Shown here: one piece after another, positions 51,874 to 60,556 of the stretch
Layout of the letters: each line of letters starts with the position of its first letter
Numbering within the stretch: position 1 is the first letter of the stretch
DNA from: Albimonas pacifica
GTDB lineage: Bacteria > Pseudomonadota > Alphaproteobacteria > Rhodobacterales > Rhodobacteraceae
Direction: 5' to 3'
Length of the DNA stretch: 64,000 nucleotides
NCBI RefSeq assembly: GCF_900113695.1
Contig: NZ_FOQH01000001.1
Coordinates: 124,001-188,000, forward strand
The notes under the pieces: generated by a model
Databases searched by the model: none
Told to the model about the DNA's origin: nothing
What the model saw: the letters and a program-made list of their open reading frames with translations, nothing else
Made by a program: the position numbers and the translations under genes

Positions 51874-52596
51874 ATGCCGCCCCTCGCCTCCCGCTCCGAG
51901 ACCGCCTACCGCGCCCTGCGCCAGGCCATCCTGGAGCAGGAGCTCAAGCCCGGCGCGCGCCTGCCGGAGGACGAGATCGGCGCGCCCTTCGGCATCTCCC
52001 GCACCCTCGTCCGCCAGGCCCTGCAGCGCCTGCAGGCCGACGGGCTGGTGGAGCTGGGCGGCAAGCGCACCGCCGCCGTCGCCCGTCCCACCGCCGAGGA
52101 GGCGCGCGACGTGTTCCGCGTCCGCCGGGCGCTGGAGCGCGAGGCGCTGCGCATCCTCGCCGAGGACTGGCGCCCCGAGACCGGCGCCGCCCTCGAAGGC
52201 CACCTGCGCGCCGAGCGGCAGGCGTTGGAGGCCCGCGACGCGCGCGCCGGCGTCCGCCTCGCCTGGGAGTTCCACGCCCTGATCGCCGAGCTGACCGGCA
52301 ACGGCCTGCTGGAGACCTGGATCAACCAGCTGGTGGTGCGCTGCTCGCTGATCCTCGCGGTCCACGGCCGGCCCCACGCCGCCGACTGCTCGGTCGCCGA
52401 GCATGGCGCGGTCCTCGACGCCCTGCGCCGGAGCGAGCCGGAGGAGGCCGCCCGCCTGATGGATCACCACCTGCACCTGGTCGAGGGCCGGGCGCTGGCG
52501 CCGGAGGCGGAAGCCGCGCCCGACCTCGGCGCGCTCCTCTCCCGCTATGCCGAGGCGCTGCCCGCGCCTCCGGCCCCGCCCTTCAGCCGCCGCTGA
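51874..52596 (+). CDS. GntR-family regulator, FCD (FadR) subfamily
   Basis: A 240-residue regulator with an N-terminal winged-helix (residues about 8-72: SETAYRALRQAILEQELKPGARLPEDEIGAPFGISRTLVRQALQRL) and an all-helical FCD effector domain with the metal-associated His residues in SVAEHGAVLDAL and MDHHLHLVEG. It is divergent from the DUF1989/RHH pair and followed by the BMP-type binding-protein gene, so it likely controls both. Confidence 0.88.
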   Translation: MPPLASRSETAYRALRQAILEQELKPGARLPEDEIGAPFGISRTLVRQALQRLQADGLVELGGKRTAAVARPTAEEARDVFRVRRALEREALRILAEDWRPETGAALEGHLRAERQALEARDARAGVRLAWEFHALIAELTGNGLLETWINQLVVRCSLILAVHGRPHAADCSVAEHGAVLDALRRSEPEEAARLMDHHLHLVEGRALAPEAEAAPDLGALLSRYAEALPAPPAPPFSRR

Positions 52597-52699
52597 GCCG
52601 CACCGCGGCGTCCCCCGCCCCGGGACGCCGCCGCATCGCATGGGGCGCACGACCAGGCCGAACGGCCGTTCTCGCAGCCCTTCCCAGCAGGATCCTGAC

Positions 52700-53806
52700 A
52701 TGACCCGACCCGCCTTCTCTCCCAGCCGCCGCGCCGTCCTGGCCGGCGCCGCCTCGCTCGCCGCGCTCGCCGCAGGCGGGCGCTCGGCGAAAGCCGCCGA
52801 CACCGTGGTCGGCATGATCTACGTCGGCCCGCGCGACGACTTCGGCTGGAACCAGGCCCATGCGGTCGGCGCCCAGGCGGTGCGCGAACTGCCCGGCGTG
52901 ACGGTGGTCGAGGAGGAGAACGTGCCCGAGAGCGTCGCGGTCTCGAAGACCATGGGCTCGATGATCGAGCTGGACGGCGCCTCGCTGATCTTCGCCACCT
53001 CCTTCGGCTATTTCGATCCCTTCATGATCGAGATGGCGAAGAAATACCCCGAGGTGCAGTTCCGCCACCCGACCTCGCTGTGGTCGGCCGACAAGCACCC
53101 GGCGAACCTGGGCGGCTACTTCTGCTATATCGAGCAGGCGCATTACGTGAACGGGGTGGCCGCCGGCCTCTCCACCACCACCAACCGGATCGGCTTCGTC
53201 GGCGCCAAGCCGATCTCGGTGGTGCTGCGCAACATCAACGCCTTCACCATGGGCGTGCGCTCGGTGAACCCCGGGGCCCGCGTGCAGCTGATCATGACCG
53301 GCGAGTGGTCGCTGCCGGTGCGCGAGGCGGAGTCGGTGAACGCGCTGGTCGACGCCGGCTGCGACGTGATCGCCTGCCATGTGGACAGCCCCAAGGTGGT
53401 GGTCGAGACCGCCGAGGCCCGCGGCGTCAAGAGCCTGGGCCACAACGCCGACCAGTCGCCGCTGGCGCCCAGGGGCTTCATCACCGGGGCCGAGCTGAAG
53501 TGGGGCACGGTCTACCGCCAGTACGCCGAGCTGATCGCCGCCGGAGAACCGCTGCCCAACGTCAACGAGGGCGGCTTCGACAAGGACATGGTGCAGAATT
53601 CGCCCTTCGGCGCCGGCGCCTCCGAGGCCGCCCGCAAGGCCGCGATGGAGGCGCAGGAGCGGATCCGCGGCGGCGCCCCGATCTTCACCGGCCCCCTGAA
53701 GACCAACGACGGCAAGGTGGTCTCGCAGACCACGATGGAGCTCTACGATCCCAAGCTCTGGGCGATGGACTACCTCGTCGAGGGCGTGGAAGGCTCGACC
53801 ATCTGA
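52700..53806 (+). CDS. BMP-family periplasmic binding protein, Tat-exported
   Basis: A 368-residue lipobasic membrane protein (BMP/PnrA-type) binding protein with Tat-like signal PSRRAVLAGAASLAALAAG. The mature part has MIYVGPRDDFGWNQAH and VVEEENVPESVAVSKTMGSMIE, as in nucleoside-type binding proteins. No permease or ATPase is adjacent, so it must use a transporter elsewhere or bind as a sensor. It fits with the purine-like amidohydrolase that follows. Confidence 0.85.
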   Translation: MTRPAFSPSRRAVLAGAASLAALAAGGRSAKAADTVVGMIYVGPRDDFGWNQAHAVGAQAVRELPGVTVVEEENVPESVAVSKTMGSMIELDGASLIFATSFGYFDPFMIEMAKKYPEVQFRHPTSLWSADKHPANLGGYFCYIEQAHYVNGVAAGLSTTTNRIGFVGAKPISVVLRNINAFTMGVRSVNPGARVQLIMTGEWSLPVREAESVNALVDAGCDVIACHVDSPKVVVETAEARGVKSLGHNADQSPLAPRGFITGAELKWGTVYRQYAELIAAGEPLPNVNEGGFDKDMVQNSPFGAGASEAARKAAMEAQERIRGGAPIFTGPLKTNDGKVVSQTTMELYDPKLWAMDYLVEGVEGSTI

Positions 53807-53871
53807 GCCGCTGTCGCGGGAGGCCCCCGGCGCCGGCCGGGGGCGGCCCGCGCGCCCCTCGCCCCACGCGC

Positions 53872-53892
53872 GCCTCGGGCTCGACCCGGGGC
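53872..53892. repeat. Dispersed intergenic palindrome (degenerate copy)
   Basis: Copy with CCTCGGGCTCGACCCGGGGC in the 152-bp gap between the BMP gene and the amidohydrolase. Confidence 0.6.
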
Positions 53893-53958
53893 CTCCGCCG
53901 TCGCCCCTTCGCGCCCGGCCCGCCCGCCGGGCGCGTCCGTCTGCAAGGAGACCTCGCC

Positions 53959-55515
53959 ATGCCCTCTCCCGACGCCCCCGACCTGATCGTCGAGGCCGGC
54001 CACGTCCTGCGAGGCGTCGACGCCGCGGGCGCGATGATCGTCGACGACGGCGCCGCGATCCTGATCGAGGCCGGGAAGGTCGCCGAGATCGGCCCCGTGG
54101 CCGAGATCATGGCGGGGCGCGAGGGCCTGCCCCGCCTCGGCGGCCCCGACATGGTCGCCATGCCCGGCTTCGCCAACGGCCACCACCATTTCGGCCTGAC
54201 GCCGCTGATGGCCGGCGTGCCCTTCGCGCCGCTGGAGCTGTGGCTGCCCCGCTTCCGCGCCATGCGCCAGCTGCCGCTGCGGCTCGACACCCTGTTCTCG
54301 GCCATCGAGATGCTGGAGAGCGGGACCACCTGCGTCCACCACATCTTCTCCAATCTCCCCCCGGATCGCGAGGCCTGGGACGAGACCGCCGACGCCGTGC
54401 TCGACGCCTATGACGAGATCGGGATGCGGGCCGCGTTCTCCTGGATGATCCGCGACCGCAACGTGCTGGCCTACGAGCCGGACGAGGAGGTTCTGTCCCG
54501 CGCCCCCGCCGATCTCGCCGAGTGGGCGAATGCGGGGCTGGCGGCCTCCCGCGTGCCGGTGGCCGAGCAGATGGCGTTCTTCCGCCGGCTGAAGGCGCGC
54601 AGGGAGACCGCGCGGCCCGAGCATGTGCGCGCCGCCCTGGCGCCGGCCAACCTGCACTGGCTGACCGACGGGGCGCTGGAGGAGATCTTCGGGACCGCCT
54701 CGGACCTCGGCGCGCCGGTGCACATGCATCTGCTCGAGACCCGCCGCCAGCGCGACTTCGCGCGCGAGCGGCTGGGCCGCGGCGCGGTCGAGCACCTGCA
54801 TGCGCTGGGCCTGCTGGGGCCGAACGTGACGCTGGGCCATGGCAACTGGATGAGCGAGGCGGAGCTGGAGATCGTGGCGGGCTGCGGCTGCACGGTCTGC
54901 CACAACGCCTCGTCGGGGCTGCGGCTGGCCTCGGGGATCGCGCCGGTGAACGCGCTCAGGGCGCGCGGCGGGCGGGTGGCGCTGGGGATCGACCAGTCGA
55001 ACCTGGTGGACGACCGCGACATGACGGTGGAGATGAAGCTGGTCTGGGCGCTGCACCGCGGCACGGGGATGTTCGCGGACCGGCCGGACGCGGCGGCGGT
55101 GCTGCAGATGGCCTCCGAGCATGGGGCCGCCTCGGCGGGGTTCGGCGGGCTCGCCGGGCGGCTGGAGCCGGGCTGGGCGGCGGACGTGGTGCTGATGGAC
55201 CTCGCGCGGATCGGCCGGCCGCGGATCAGCCCGCGCACGCCGATCGCCGAGGCGGTGCTGCACCGCGGCTCGCGCGCCGCGGTCGAGACGGTGCTGGTGG
55301 GCGGGCGCGCGGTGGTCGAGGGCGGGCGCGTGACCGGCATCGACCGGGACGCGGTGATGGCGGAGATCGACGAGATCCTCGCCCGCCCCGAGACCGACGC
55401 CGAGGCGCACACCTGGAAGATGGCCGAGCGCCTGGTCGCCCACCTGGAGGCCGAGCACCGCACCCGCGGCTTCGCGGACGATCCCGTGCCGTATCGGTGG
55501 AACGACCTGCCCTGA
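53959..55515 (+). CDS. Amidohydrolase (TRZ/ATZ/guanine-deaminase-like)
   Basis: A 518-residue amidohydrolase with HHHF at 75-78, HMHLLE, LGHGNWM and Asp in GIDQSN. This is the deaminase/chlorohydrolase subgroup. The start ATG at 53959 has AAGGAG upstream. It is downstream of the BMP-type binding protein, so a nucleobase or purine-like substrate is suggested, but unproven. The C-terminal tail is about 60 residues longer than the minimal fold. Confidence 0.82.
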   Translation: MPSPDAPDLIVEAGHVLRGVDAAGAMIVDDGAAILIEAGKVAEIGPVAEIMAGREGLPRLGGPDMVAMPGFANGHHHFGLTPLMAGVPFAPLELWLPRFRAMRQLPLRLDTLFSAIEMLESGTTCVHHIFSNLPPDREAWDETADAVLDAYDEIGMRAAFSWMIRDRNVLAYEPDEEVLSRAPADLAEWANAGLAASRVPVAEQMAFFRRLKARRETARPEHVRAALAPANLHWLTDGALEEIFGTASDLGAPVHMHLLETRRQRDFARERLGRGAVEHLHALGLLGPNVTLGHGNWMSEAELEIVAGCGCTVCHNASSGLRLASGIAPVNALRARGGRVALGIDQSNLVDDRDMTVEMKLVWALHRGTGMFADRPDAAAVLQMASEHGAASAGFGGLAGRLEPGWAADVVLMDLARIGRPRISPRTPIAEAVLHRGSRAAVETVLVGGRAVVEGGRVTGIDRDAVMAEIDEILARPETDAEAHTWKMAERLVAHLEAEHRTRGFADDPVPYRWNDLP

Positions 55516-55568
55516 GGGTCGGGCCGGGGGCGGAAGGCCCCTGGCCGTGCTCCGGCGGAGAGCAGGAG

Positions 55569-55589
55569 GCCCCGGGTCGAGCCCGGGGC
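55569..55589. repeat. Dispersed intergenic palindrome
   Basis: Core copy with flanks GGAG...GCGCC between the converging amidohydrolase and YHS genes. The CGCCCTTGGGGCG tail matches the one after the 12055 copy. Confidence 0.75.
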
Positions 55590-55662
55590 GCCCTTGGGGC
55601 GGAGGGTCCGGACGGCTCCGGACCGGGGGCGCGGGCGGCCTGGGGGCCGCCGGCGCCAGGGC

Positions 55663-56148
55663 TCAGAGCGAGTCCGCGGCGGCGTGCTCGATGGACGCCC
55701 AGGTGGCCTCTGCCTTGGCCAGGATCTCCTGCGGGGTCTCCAGGTACTTGGCAAAGATCTCGGCGTTGACGAACAGGTAGAGCTTGCCGTCCACGATGTC
55801 CGCGTAGCGCGGGTCGCCGTCGAGCTTCTTGCCCAGCGCCACCGCGAAGGCGCAGAAGCCGCCGTATTGGGGCAGGTATTTCGCCGGCGCCGCCTCGAAC
55901 GCCTCGGCGGTGAGGGCGGAGGCGAAGTAGTAGGCGACGCCCTCTTGCACCACGGTGCGCACCGCGTCGCCCGGGGCGACGGCGTCGAGGGTGGCGAGCG
56001 CCACGGGGTCGACGCCCCGGATCGCCAGCGGCGCGCCGGCGAGCGTCAGGCCGGGGCCGACGTTGACCTCGTCGGCCGCCAGCACGGGGGCGGCCCAGGC
56101 GCCGGCGGCGAAGGCGACGGCGGCGAGGGCGGTGATGCGCAGGATCAT
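55663..56148 (-). CDS. Exported YHS-domain protein
   Basis: A 161-residue protein with signal peptide (1-24, ending VLAADE) and one YHS domain ending in PQYGGFCAFAVALGKKLDGDP. YHS domains are Cys-containing metal- or heme-linked small folds. It sits upstream of the isochorismatase-like gene on the opposite side of the order (56240), same strand and 91 bp after it in transcription order, so the two are probably co-transcribed. Function unknown. Confidence 0.78.
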   Translation of the reverse strand: MILRITALAAVAFAAGAWAAPVLAADEVNVGPGLTLAGAPLAIRGVDPVALATLDAVAPGDAVRTVVQEGVAYYFASALTAEAFEAAPAKYLPQYGGFCAFAVALGKKLDGDPRYADIVDGKLYLFVNAEIFAKYLETPQEILAKAEATWASIEHAAADSL

Positions 56149-56239
56149 GGGTTCGGTCCTTTCAGGTTTCAGGATGCGGAGCCCCGGGACGGGTCTCCGG
56201 GGTCGGGCGCCGGGTCCGGGGTCTCGGACCCGGACAGGG

Positions 56240-57082
56240 TCAGAGGCCGTGGGCCGCGCGGATCGCCACGGTCACGTTGGCGGTCGCGTCCACGTCGGAG
56301 GCGATCATGCGGAAGTTGGTCAGCGCGGCGGCGTAGCCGTCGTAGTGCTCGGTGATCGCGCCGGCGGTGGCGTCGGAAACGACCATCACCTCGAAGCCGG
56401 CCTCGATCAGGGCGCGCATGTGGGACTCGGTGCACAGGTTGGAGGACATGCCCCCCAGGATCACCTTCGAGATCCCCGCCTTGCGCAGCTGCAGCGCCAG
56501 GTCGTTGCTGTCGGGGCCGTAGACCTTGTGGGGGCTGGTCACCACCGTGCGGCCGTTCTCGATGAAGGGCTTGTAGCGATCGAGCCAGTCGGCGCCCGAA
56601 CCCTCGAACCCCTCCATCTTCAGCGGGCCGGGGCGGTCGAACATGCCGAGCCCGTGCATCACCGTCTCGAGCGCGCCCTCGAACGTCCAACGGTGGTCGT
56701 GTGGGTAGTAGTAGTGGGGCGAGATGAAGACCGGCATGCCCGTCTCCTCGGCGGCGGCGAACAGCGCCGCGAGGTTCTCGACCGTTCCGTTCCGGGTGAT
56801 CGACCGCCCGACGACGCCCCAGGCGACGCCCTGCGGCGACAGGAAGTCGTTCTGCGGGTCGGTGACCACCAGGGCGGTGGCGCCGGGCGCGATCTCGAAC
56901 CCGGGGCGGGGGAGGCCGTCGTTCGCCGCCGGCGCGGTCGCGGTCACCGCGCGGGAGGGGGCGGCGGCGGCCGTCTGGGCGCAGGCGCGCTCGAGCGTCG
57001 CGAGGCCGACGGCGCTGACCAGGCCGACGCCCAGCGCGGCGGCCAGGGCGAGGCGGCTGGCCTGATCTCTCATTCTCCACAT
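56240..57082 (-). CDS. Exported isochorismatase-family cysteine hydrolase
   Basis: A 280-residue protein with N-terminal hydrophobic signal (about 9-36, ending ERACA-Q). The catalytic triad is visible: Asp75 in DPQNDF, Lys186 in PHKVYG and Cys217 in SNLCTES. Family members are nicotinamidases, isochorismatases and N-carbamoyl hydrolases, almost always cytoplasmic, so the signal peptide is unusual. Start 57082 has GGAAGG upstream. Divergent from the AraC gene. Confidence 0.82.
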   Translation of the reverse strand: MWRMRDQASRLALAAALGVGLVSAVGLATLERACAQTAAAAPSRAVTATAPAANDGLPRPGFEIAPGATALVVTDPQNDFLSPQGVAWGVVGRSITRNGTVENLAALFAAAEETGMPVFISPHYYYPHDHRWTFEGALETVMHGLGMFDRPGPLKMEGFEGSGADWLDRYKPFIENGRTVVTSPHKVYGPDSNDLALQLRKAGISKVILGGMSSNLCTESHMRALIEAGFEVMVVSDATAGAITEHYDGYAAALTNFRMIASDVDATANVTVAIRAAHGL

Positions 57083-57163
57083 GGTCCGGGTCCTTCCTTG
57101 CGAGGGGCTGCGGCCGGGGCGGCGCAGCGGGCGGGATCGGGATAGGACGCGGGCGCGGGGCGG

Positions 57164-57194
57164 GTCTTGACCCTGCGTGACGAAGTCTTGACCC
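57164..57194. promoter_or_regulatory. Two direct repeats GTCTTGACCC, 21 bp apart
   Basis: GTCTTGACCC occurs at 57164-57173 and 57185-57194, a 21-bp period (two helical turns) typical of tandem AraC half-sites. They lie between the divergent isochorismatase-like and AraC genes. The TTGACC words could also be -35 elements. Confidence 0.6.
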
Positions 57195-57276
57195 GGCGCG
57201 CCAGGCCGATGAACGTTGCATCCGGGGACCGTCGGCGACCGCAGGGGCGCGGCCGGGCGGTCGAGGGGATGGGGCG

Positions 57277-58299
57277 ATGGCGGCCATTTCGGCGCTGTTC
57301 GTGCGCAAGCACATCGCGGCCGCGGAGCGGATCGCCGACAAGCGCGCCCTGTGGGTCCTGGCCGGCCTGACGCCGCAGGCCGCGGAGGACCCCGAGGCCT
57401 GGGTGGCGCCGGATGCCTATTTCGCGCTGCTCGAAGCCATCGCCGAGAGCGAGGCGCCGGACGTGCGTTTCCTGACCACGGTCTGCGCGGCCATGCGCTG
57501 CGAGGAGTTCGGAGCGATCGGGCTGGCGCTGAAGTCCGCCCCCACCCTGCGCCACGCCTTCCAGCGCCAGGCGCGCTACGCGCTTCGGTTCAACAGCGCC
57601 TCGACCTTCGCCTTCGAGGACCTGGGCGAGGTCTACGGCTTCGTCCATCGCAGCCCGCAGGCGGCGCGCCCCGGGGCGTGGCTGTCGAGCGAGGGGGCGC
57701 TGGCGACCTTCGTGACCCTGTTCCGCGAGGCGACGGGCCCCGATCTGCGCCCGGTGCGCGTGCAGTTCCGCCATCCGCCGCTCGGCACGCGGGGGGCGCT
57801 GGAGGCGCTGTTCGGGGTCGCGCCGGAGTACGGGGCGGAGGCGGACGGGATGCAGTTCTCGACCGCCCATGTCGACCGGCCCTGCGCGGTGGGGGATCTC
57901 GCGATCTGGCGCTGGATCCACGGGCAGGTCGACCGGGAGCTGGCGGCGCGCGAGGCGCGCGCCGAGGCGGAGGGGCGCGACCTGGAAGTCCGGGTGATCG
58001 AGGCGGCGGCCGCCCGGCTGAGCGACGGGGCCCCCTCGCTCGCCGAGGTGGCGGCGGGGCTGGGGATGGGGGCGCGGACCTTGCAGCGGCGGCTCTCCGA
58101 GCGGGGGCTGACCTTCCAGGCGCTGGTCGACGAGGCGCGGCGGCGGCTGGCGCAGGAACTGGTCGCGGGCTCGCGCTACTCGCTGGCCGAGATCGCCTTC
58201 CTGACCGGCTTTTCGGAGCAGAGCGCCTTCACCCGGGCCTTCAAGCGCTGGTCGGGGCGCAGTCCGCGCGCCTGGCGGGAGGGGGCGCAGGCGTCGTGA
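57277..58299 (+). CDS. AraC-family transcriptional regulator
   Basis: A 340-residue regulator with an N-terminal Arabinose_bd-like (PF12625) domain, AALRFNSASTFAFED-type segment, and a C-terminal AraC HTH (ARLSDGAPSLAEVAAGLGMGARTLQRRL, then ALAEIAFLTGFSEQSAFTRAF). ATG at 57277. Likely controls the divergent isochorismatase-like/YHS unit through the two direct repeats upstream. Confidence 0.85.
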   Translation: MAAISALFVRKHIAAAERIADKRALWVLAGLTPQAAEDPEAWVAPDAYFALLEAIAESEAPDVRFLTTVCAAMRCEEFGAIGLALKSAPTLRHAFQRQARYALRFNSASTFAFEDLGEVYGFVHRSPQAARPGAWLSSEGALATFVTLFREATGPDLRPVRVQFRHPPLGTRGALEALFGVAPEYGAEADGMQFSTAHVDRPCAVGDLAIWRWIHGQVDRELAAREARAEAEGRDLEVRVIEAAAARLSDGAPSLAEVAAGLGMGARTLQRRLSERGLTFQALVDEARRRLAQELVAGSRYSLAEIAFLTGFSEQSAFTRAFKRWSGRSPRAWREGAQAS

Positions 58300-58346
58300 G
58301 CGGGGTCGGCGGGCGGGCGTCTCGCGGGCGCAGCCCGCGACAGAGC

Positions 58347-58378
58347 CGCTCCGCCGGCCCCGCCGCCGGGGCGGAGCG
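58347..58378. terminator. GC-rich hairpin between convergent genes
   Basis: Stem CGCTCCGCC (58347-58355) / GGCGGAGCG (58370-58378) placed directly between the AraC stop and the DUF1348 stop. No clear T-tract, so termination is inferred. Confidence 0.4.
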
Positions 58379-58380
58379 CC

Positions 58381-58845
58381 TCACAGGCCCAGATCGCTCA
58401 GCGAGGGGTGGTCGTCGGGCCGCCGTCCCAGGGGCCAGCGAAACAGGCGCTCGGCCTCGGCGATGGGCTGGTCGTTGATCGAGGCGTGGCGCTCGGCCAT
58501 CAGGCCCTCGGCGTCGAAGGACCACATTTCGTTGCCGTGGGAGCGGACCCAGCGCCCCTCGGCGTCCCGCCATTCGTAGGCGAAGCGCACGGCGATGCGG
58601 GCGCCCGAGAAGGCCCAGAGCTCCTTGATCAGGCGATACTCGCGCTCGCGCCGCCACTTGTCGGCGAGGAAGGCCACGATCGCCGGGCGGCCCCGCAGGA
58701 AGGTCCCGCGGTTCCGCCAGCGGCTGTCGGGGGTGTAGGCGAGCGAGACCTTTTCCGGGTCGCGGGCGTTCCAGGCGTCCTCGGCCATCCGCGCCTTGAG
58801 GGCGGCGGAGGCGTCGTCGAACGGGGGCAGGGGCGGGCGGGGCAT
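58381..58845 (-). CDS. DUF1348 (NTF2-like) protein
   Basis: A 154-residue NTF2-fold protein of the DUF1348 family, with [31 protein letters not shown] and the [11 protein letters not shown] strand. It follows the AhpD-like gene on the same strand across 56 bp. Members are often annotated as hypothetical SnoaL-like; no reaction can be assigned. Confidence 0.75.
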   Translation of the reverse strand: MPRPPLPPFDDASAALKARMAEDAWNARDPEKVSLAYTPDSRWRNRGTFLRGRPAIVAFLADKWRREREYRLIKELWAFSGARIAVRFAYEWRDAEGRWVRSHGNEMWSFDAEGLMAERHASINDQPIAEAERLFRWPLGRRPDDHPSLSDLGL

Positions 58846-58901
58846 GGGGCGCGGCTCCTTGGAAAGCCGGCGGCGGGGGGCGCCCGCCGCCGGAGGGGCG
58901 A

Positions 58902-59453
58902 TCAGGCGGCCTGGTCGAGGGAGACCTGCGGAAAGTCGATCTCGGTGCGGGCGAGCTCGTTGAGGTAGTTGGTCCAGGTGTTGAAGGCGACGTGCTGGAC
59001 GATCTCGACGATCTGGCCGTCGTCGTAGCCCGCCGCCCGCACCTCGGCGAGCGCGGCGTCGGAGACCCGGCCCCGCGCCTCGGCCACCGCCACGGCGAAG
59101 CGCACGGCCGCGTCGGCGCGCGGGTCGGTGGACCGCCCGCGGCGGTTGGCGGCGATCTCCTCGGCGCTCAGCTTCGCCAGGTTCGCCCCCAGATAGGCAT
59201 GCGCCGACAGGCAGTAGCCGCAGCCGTTGAGCTGGGCGATCGCCAGCGCGATCCGCTCGCGCGTCGCCGCCGGCAGACGGCCCTTCGACAGCGCGCCGAA
59301 CATGCCGAGATGGCCCTCCAGCGCGGCGGGGCTGTGGGCGACGAGGCGGAAGAGGTTGGGCGCGGCGCCGAGCTGCGCCTCGACCTGGCGCAGGGCGGGG
59401 CGGGCCGCCTCGGGGGCGTCGTCGATCGTGGCGGGGACGGGGATGCGGGACAT
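58902..59453 (-). CDS. AhpD-like carboxymuconolactone-decarboxylase-family protein
   Basis: A 183-residue CMD-family protein with the alkyl-hydroperoxidase D-like redox pair Cys78-Gly-Tyr-Cys81 followed by His85 ([10 protein letters not shown]). The start at 59453 has GGAGG 5 bases upstream; the earlier ATG (59465) lacks one. Likely a peroxidase-related oxidative-stress protein. It is divergent from the LysR gene at 59553 and followed by the DUF1348 gene. Confidence 0.85.
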   Translation of the reverse strand: MSRIPVPATIDDAPEAARPALRQVEAQLGAAPNLFRLVAHSPAALEGHLGMFGALSKGRLPAATRERIALAIAQLNGCGYCLSAHAYLGANLAKLSAEEIAANRRGRSTDPRADAAVRFAVAVAEARGRVSDAALAEVRAAGYDDGQIVEIVQHVAFNTWTNYLNELARTEIDFPQVSLDQAA

Positions 59454-59519
59454 GGGTGCCTCCATCGGGTTGCGATGTCAGGCGAGATGGCCCCTTCCAT
59501 TCCGCCGCGGCAGAGGCCA

Positions 59520-59545
59520 GTTTCGGGAACCTTCCTCCCGGAAAC
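59520..59545. promoter_or_regulatory. Imperfect inverted repeat in the LysR / AhpD-like divergent region
   Basis: GTTTCGGGA (59520-59528) faces TCCCGGAAAC (59536-59545) 8 bp before the LysR start. Size and T-N11-A pattern suit a LysR binding site; alternatively it may simply be a random local symmetry. Confidence 0.4.
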
Positions 59546-59552
59546 CGAGAGC

Positions 59553-60446
59553 ATGACCGATCGATACGAGGCGATGGCGACGCTGGTCGCCTGCGTGGAC
59601 GCAGGCAGCCTTTCGGCCGGGGCGCGGGCCCTGCGCCAGCCGCTCGCGACCGTTTCGCGCCGGGTGGCGGAGCTGGAAGCGCGGCTGGGCGCGCAGATCC
59701 TGCGCCGCTCCGCCCGCGGGCTGACCCTGACCGACGCGGGCGTGGACTACGTGGCGGCCTGCCGGCGCATCCTCGAGGAACTGGCGGAGGCGGAGCGCGC
59801 GGCGGCGGGCGAGTTCGCCTCGCCGCGCGGCGTCCTCTCCCTCACCGCCCCGGTGGTCTTCGGCCGCCTGCACGTGATCCCGGTGGTGACCGAGTTCCTG
59901 GCCGCCTTCCCCGAGGTCGACGTGCGCCTCGCGCTCGGCGACCGGCCGGCGAACCTGGGCGAGGAGCCGCTCGACGCCGCCATCCGCGTGGGCGAGCCGC
60001 CGCTGGGCGAGCTGCGCGCCCGCCGCCTCGGCGCCGTGAGCCGGGTGGTGGTGGCGAGCCCCGCCTACCTCGCCGCCCGCGGCCGGCCGCAGGCGCCGGA
60101 GGACCTGGCGGGCCACGACTGCATCACCTTCACCGCCCTGATGGCCCCCGACCGCTGGCGCTTCGGGCCGCAGGACCGGGGCGTCGCGATCCGCTCGCGC
60201 CTTGCGGTCAACACCGCCGAGGCGGCGCTGGACGCGGCCTGCGCCGGGGCCGGGCTGACCCGGGTCCTGTCCTACCAGGCCGCCGCGGCGCTGGCCGAGG
60301 GGCGGCTCGAGCGGGTGCTCCAGCCCCATGAGCCGACGCCCTGGCCGGTGCACATCCTCTATGCGCCGGGGCGGCGGGCGCGGAAGCTGCGCGCCTTCCT
60401 CGACTTCGCAGGCCCCCGGCTGGAGGCGCGGCTGCGCTCGGCGTGA
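59553..60446 (+). CDS. LysR-family transcriptional regulator
   Basis: A 297-residue LTTR with N-terminal HTH ([35 protein letters not shown]) and substrate domain ending in the usual [19 protein letters not shown]. Divergent from the AhpD-like gene, which it probably controls. The sequence is of the DNA-binding type with the family's Pro-Leu-Ala-Thr-Val-Ser segment. Confidence 0.87.
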   Translation: MTDRYEAMATLVACVDAGSLSAGARALRQPLATVSRRVAELEARLGAQILRRSARGLTLTDAGVDYVAACRRILEELAEAERAAAGEFASPRGVLSLTAPVVFGRLHVIPVVTEFLAAFPEVDVRLALGDRPANLGEEPLDAAIRVGEPPLGELRARRLGAVSRVVVASPAYLAARGRPQAPEDLAGHDCITFTALMAPDRWRFGPQDRGVAIRSRLAVNTAEAALDAACAGAGLTRVLSYQAAAALAEGRLERVLQPHEPTPWPVHILYAPGRRARKLRAFLDFAGPRLEARLRSA

Positions 60447-60556
60447 GGGCGCCTCGCGGAGGTTTCGCTTGCGGCCCCGGCGCCGAACCGACACAGGACT
60501 GCAACATGATCGCGATACGAAGCGGGTTCCTGACGAATCCGGACATCGGAGCCTCC

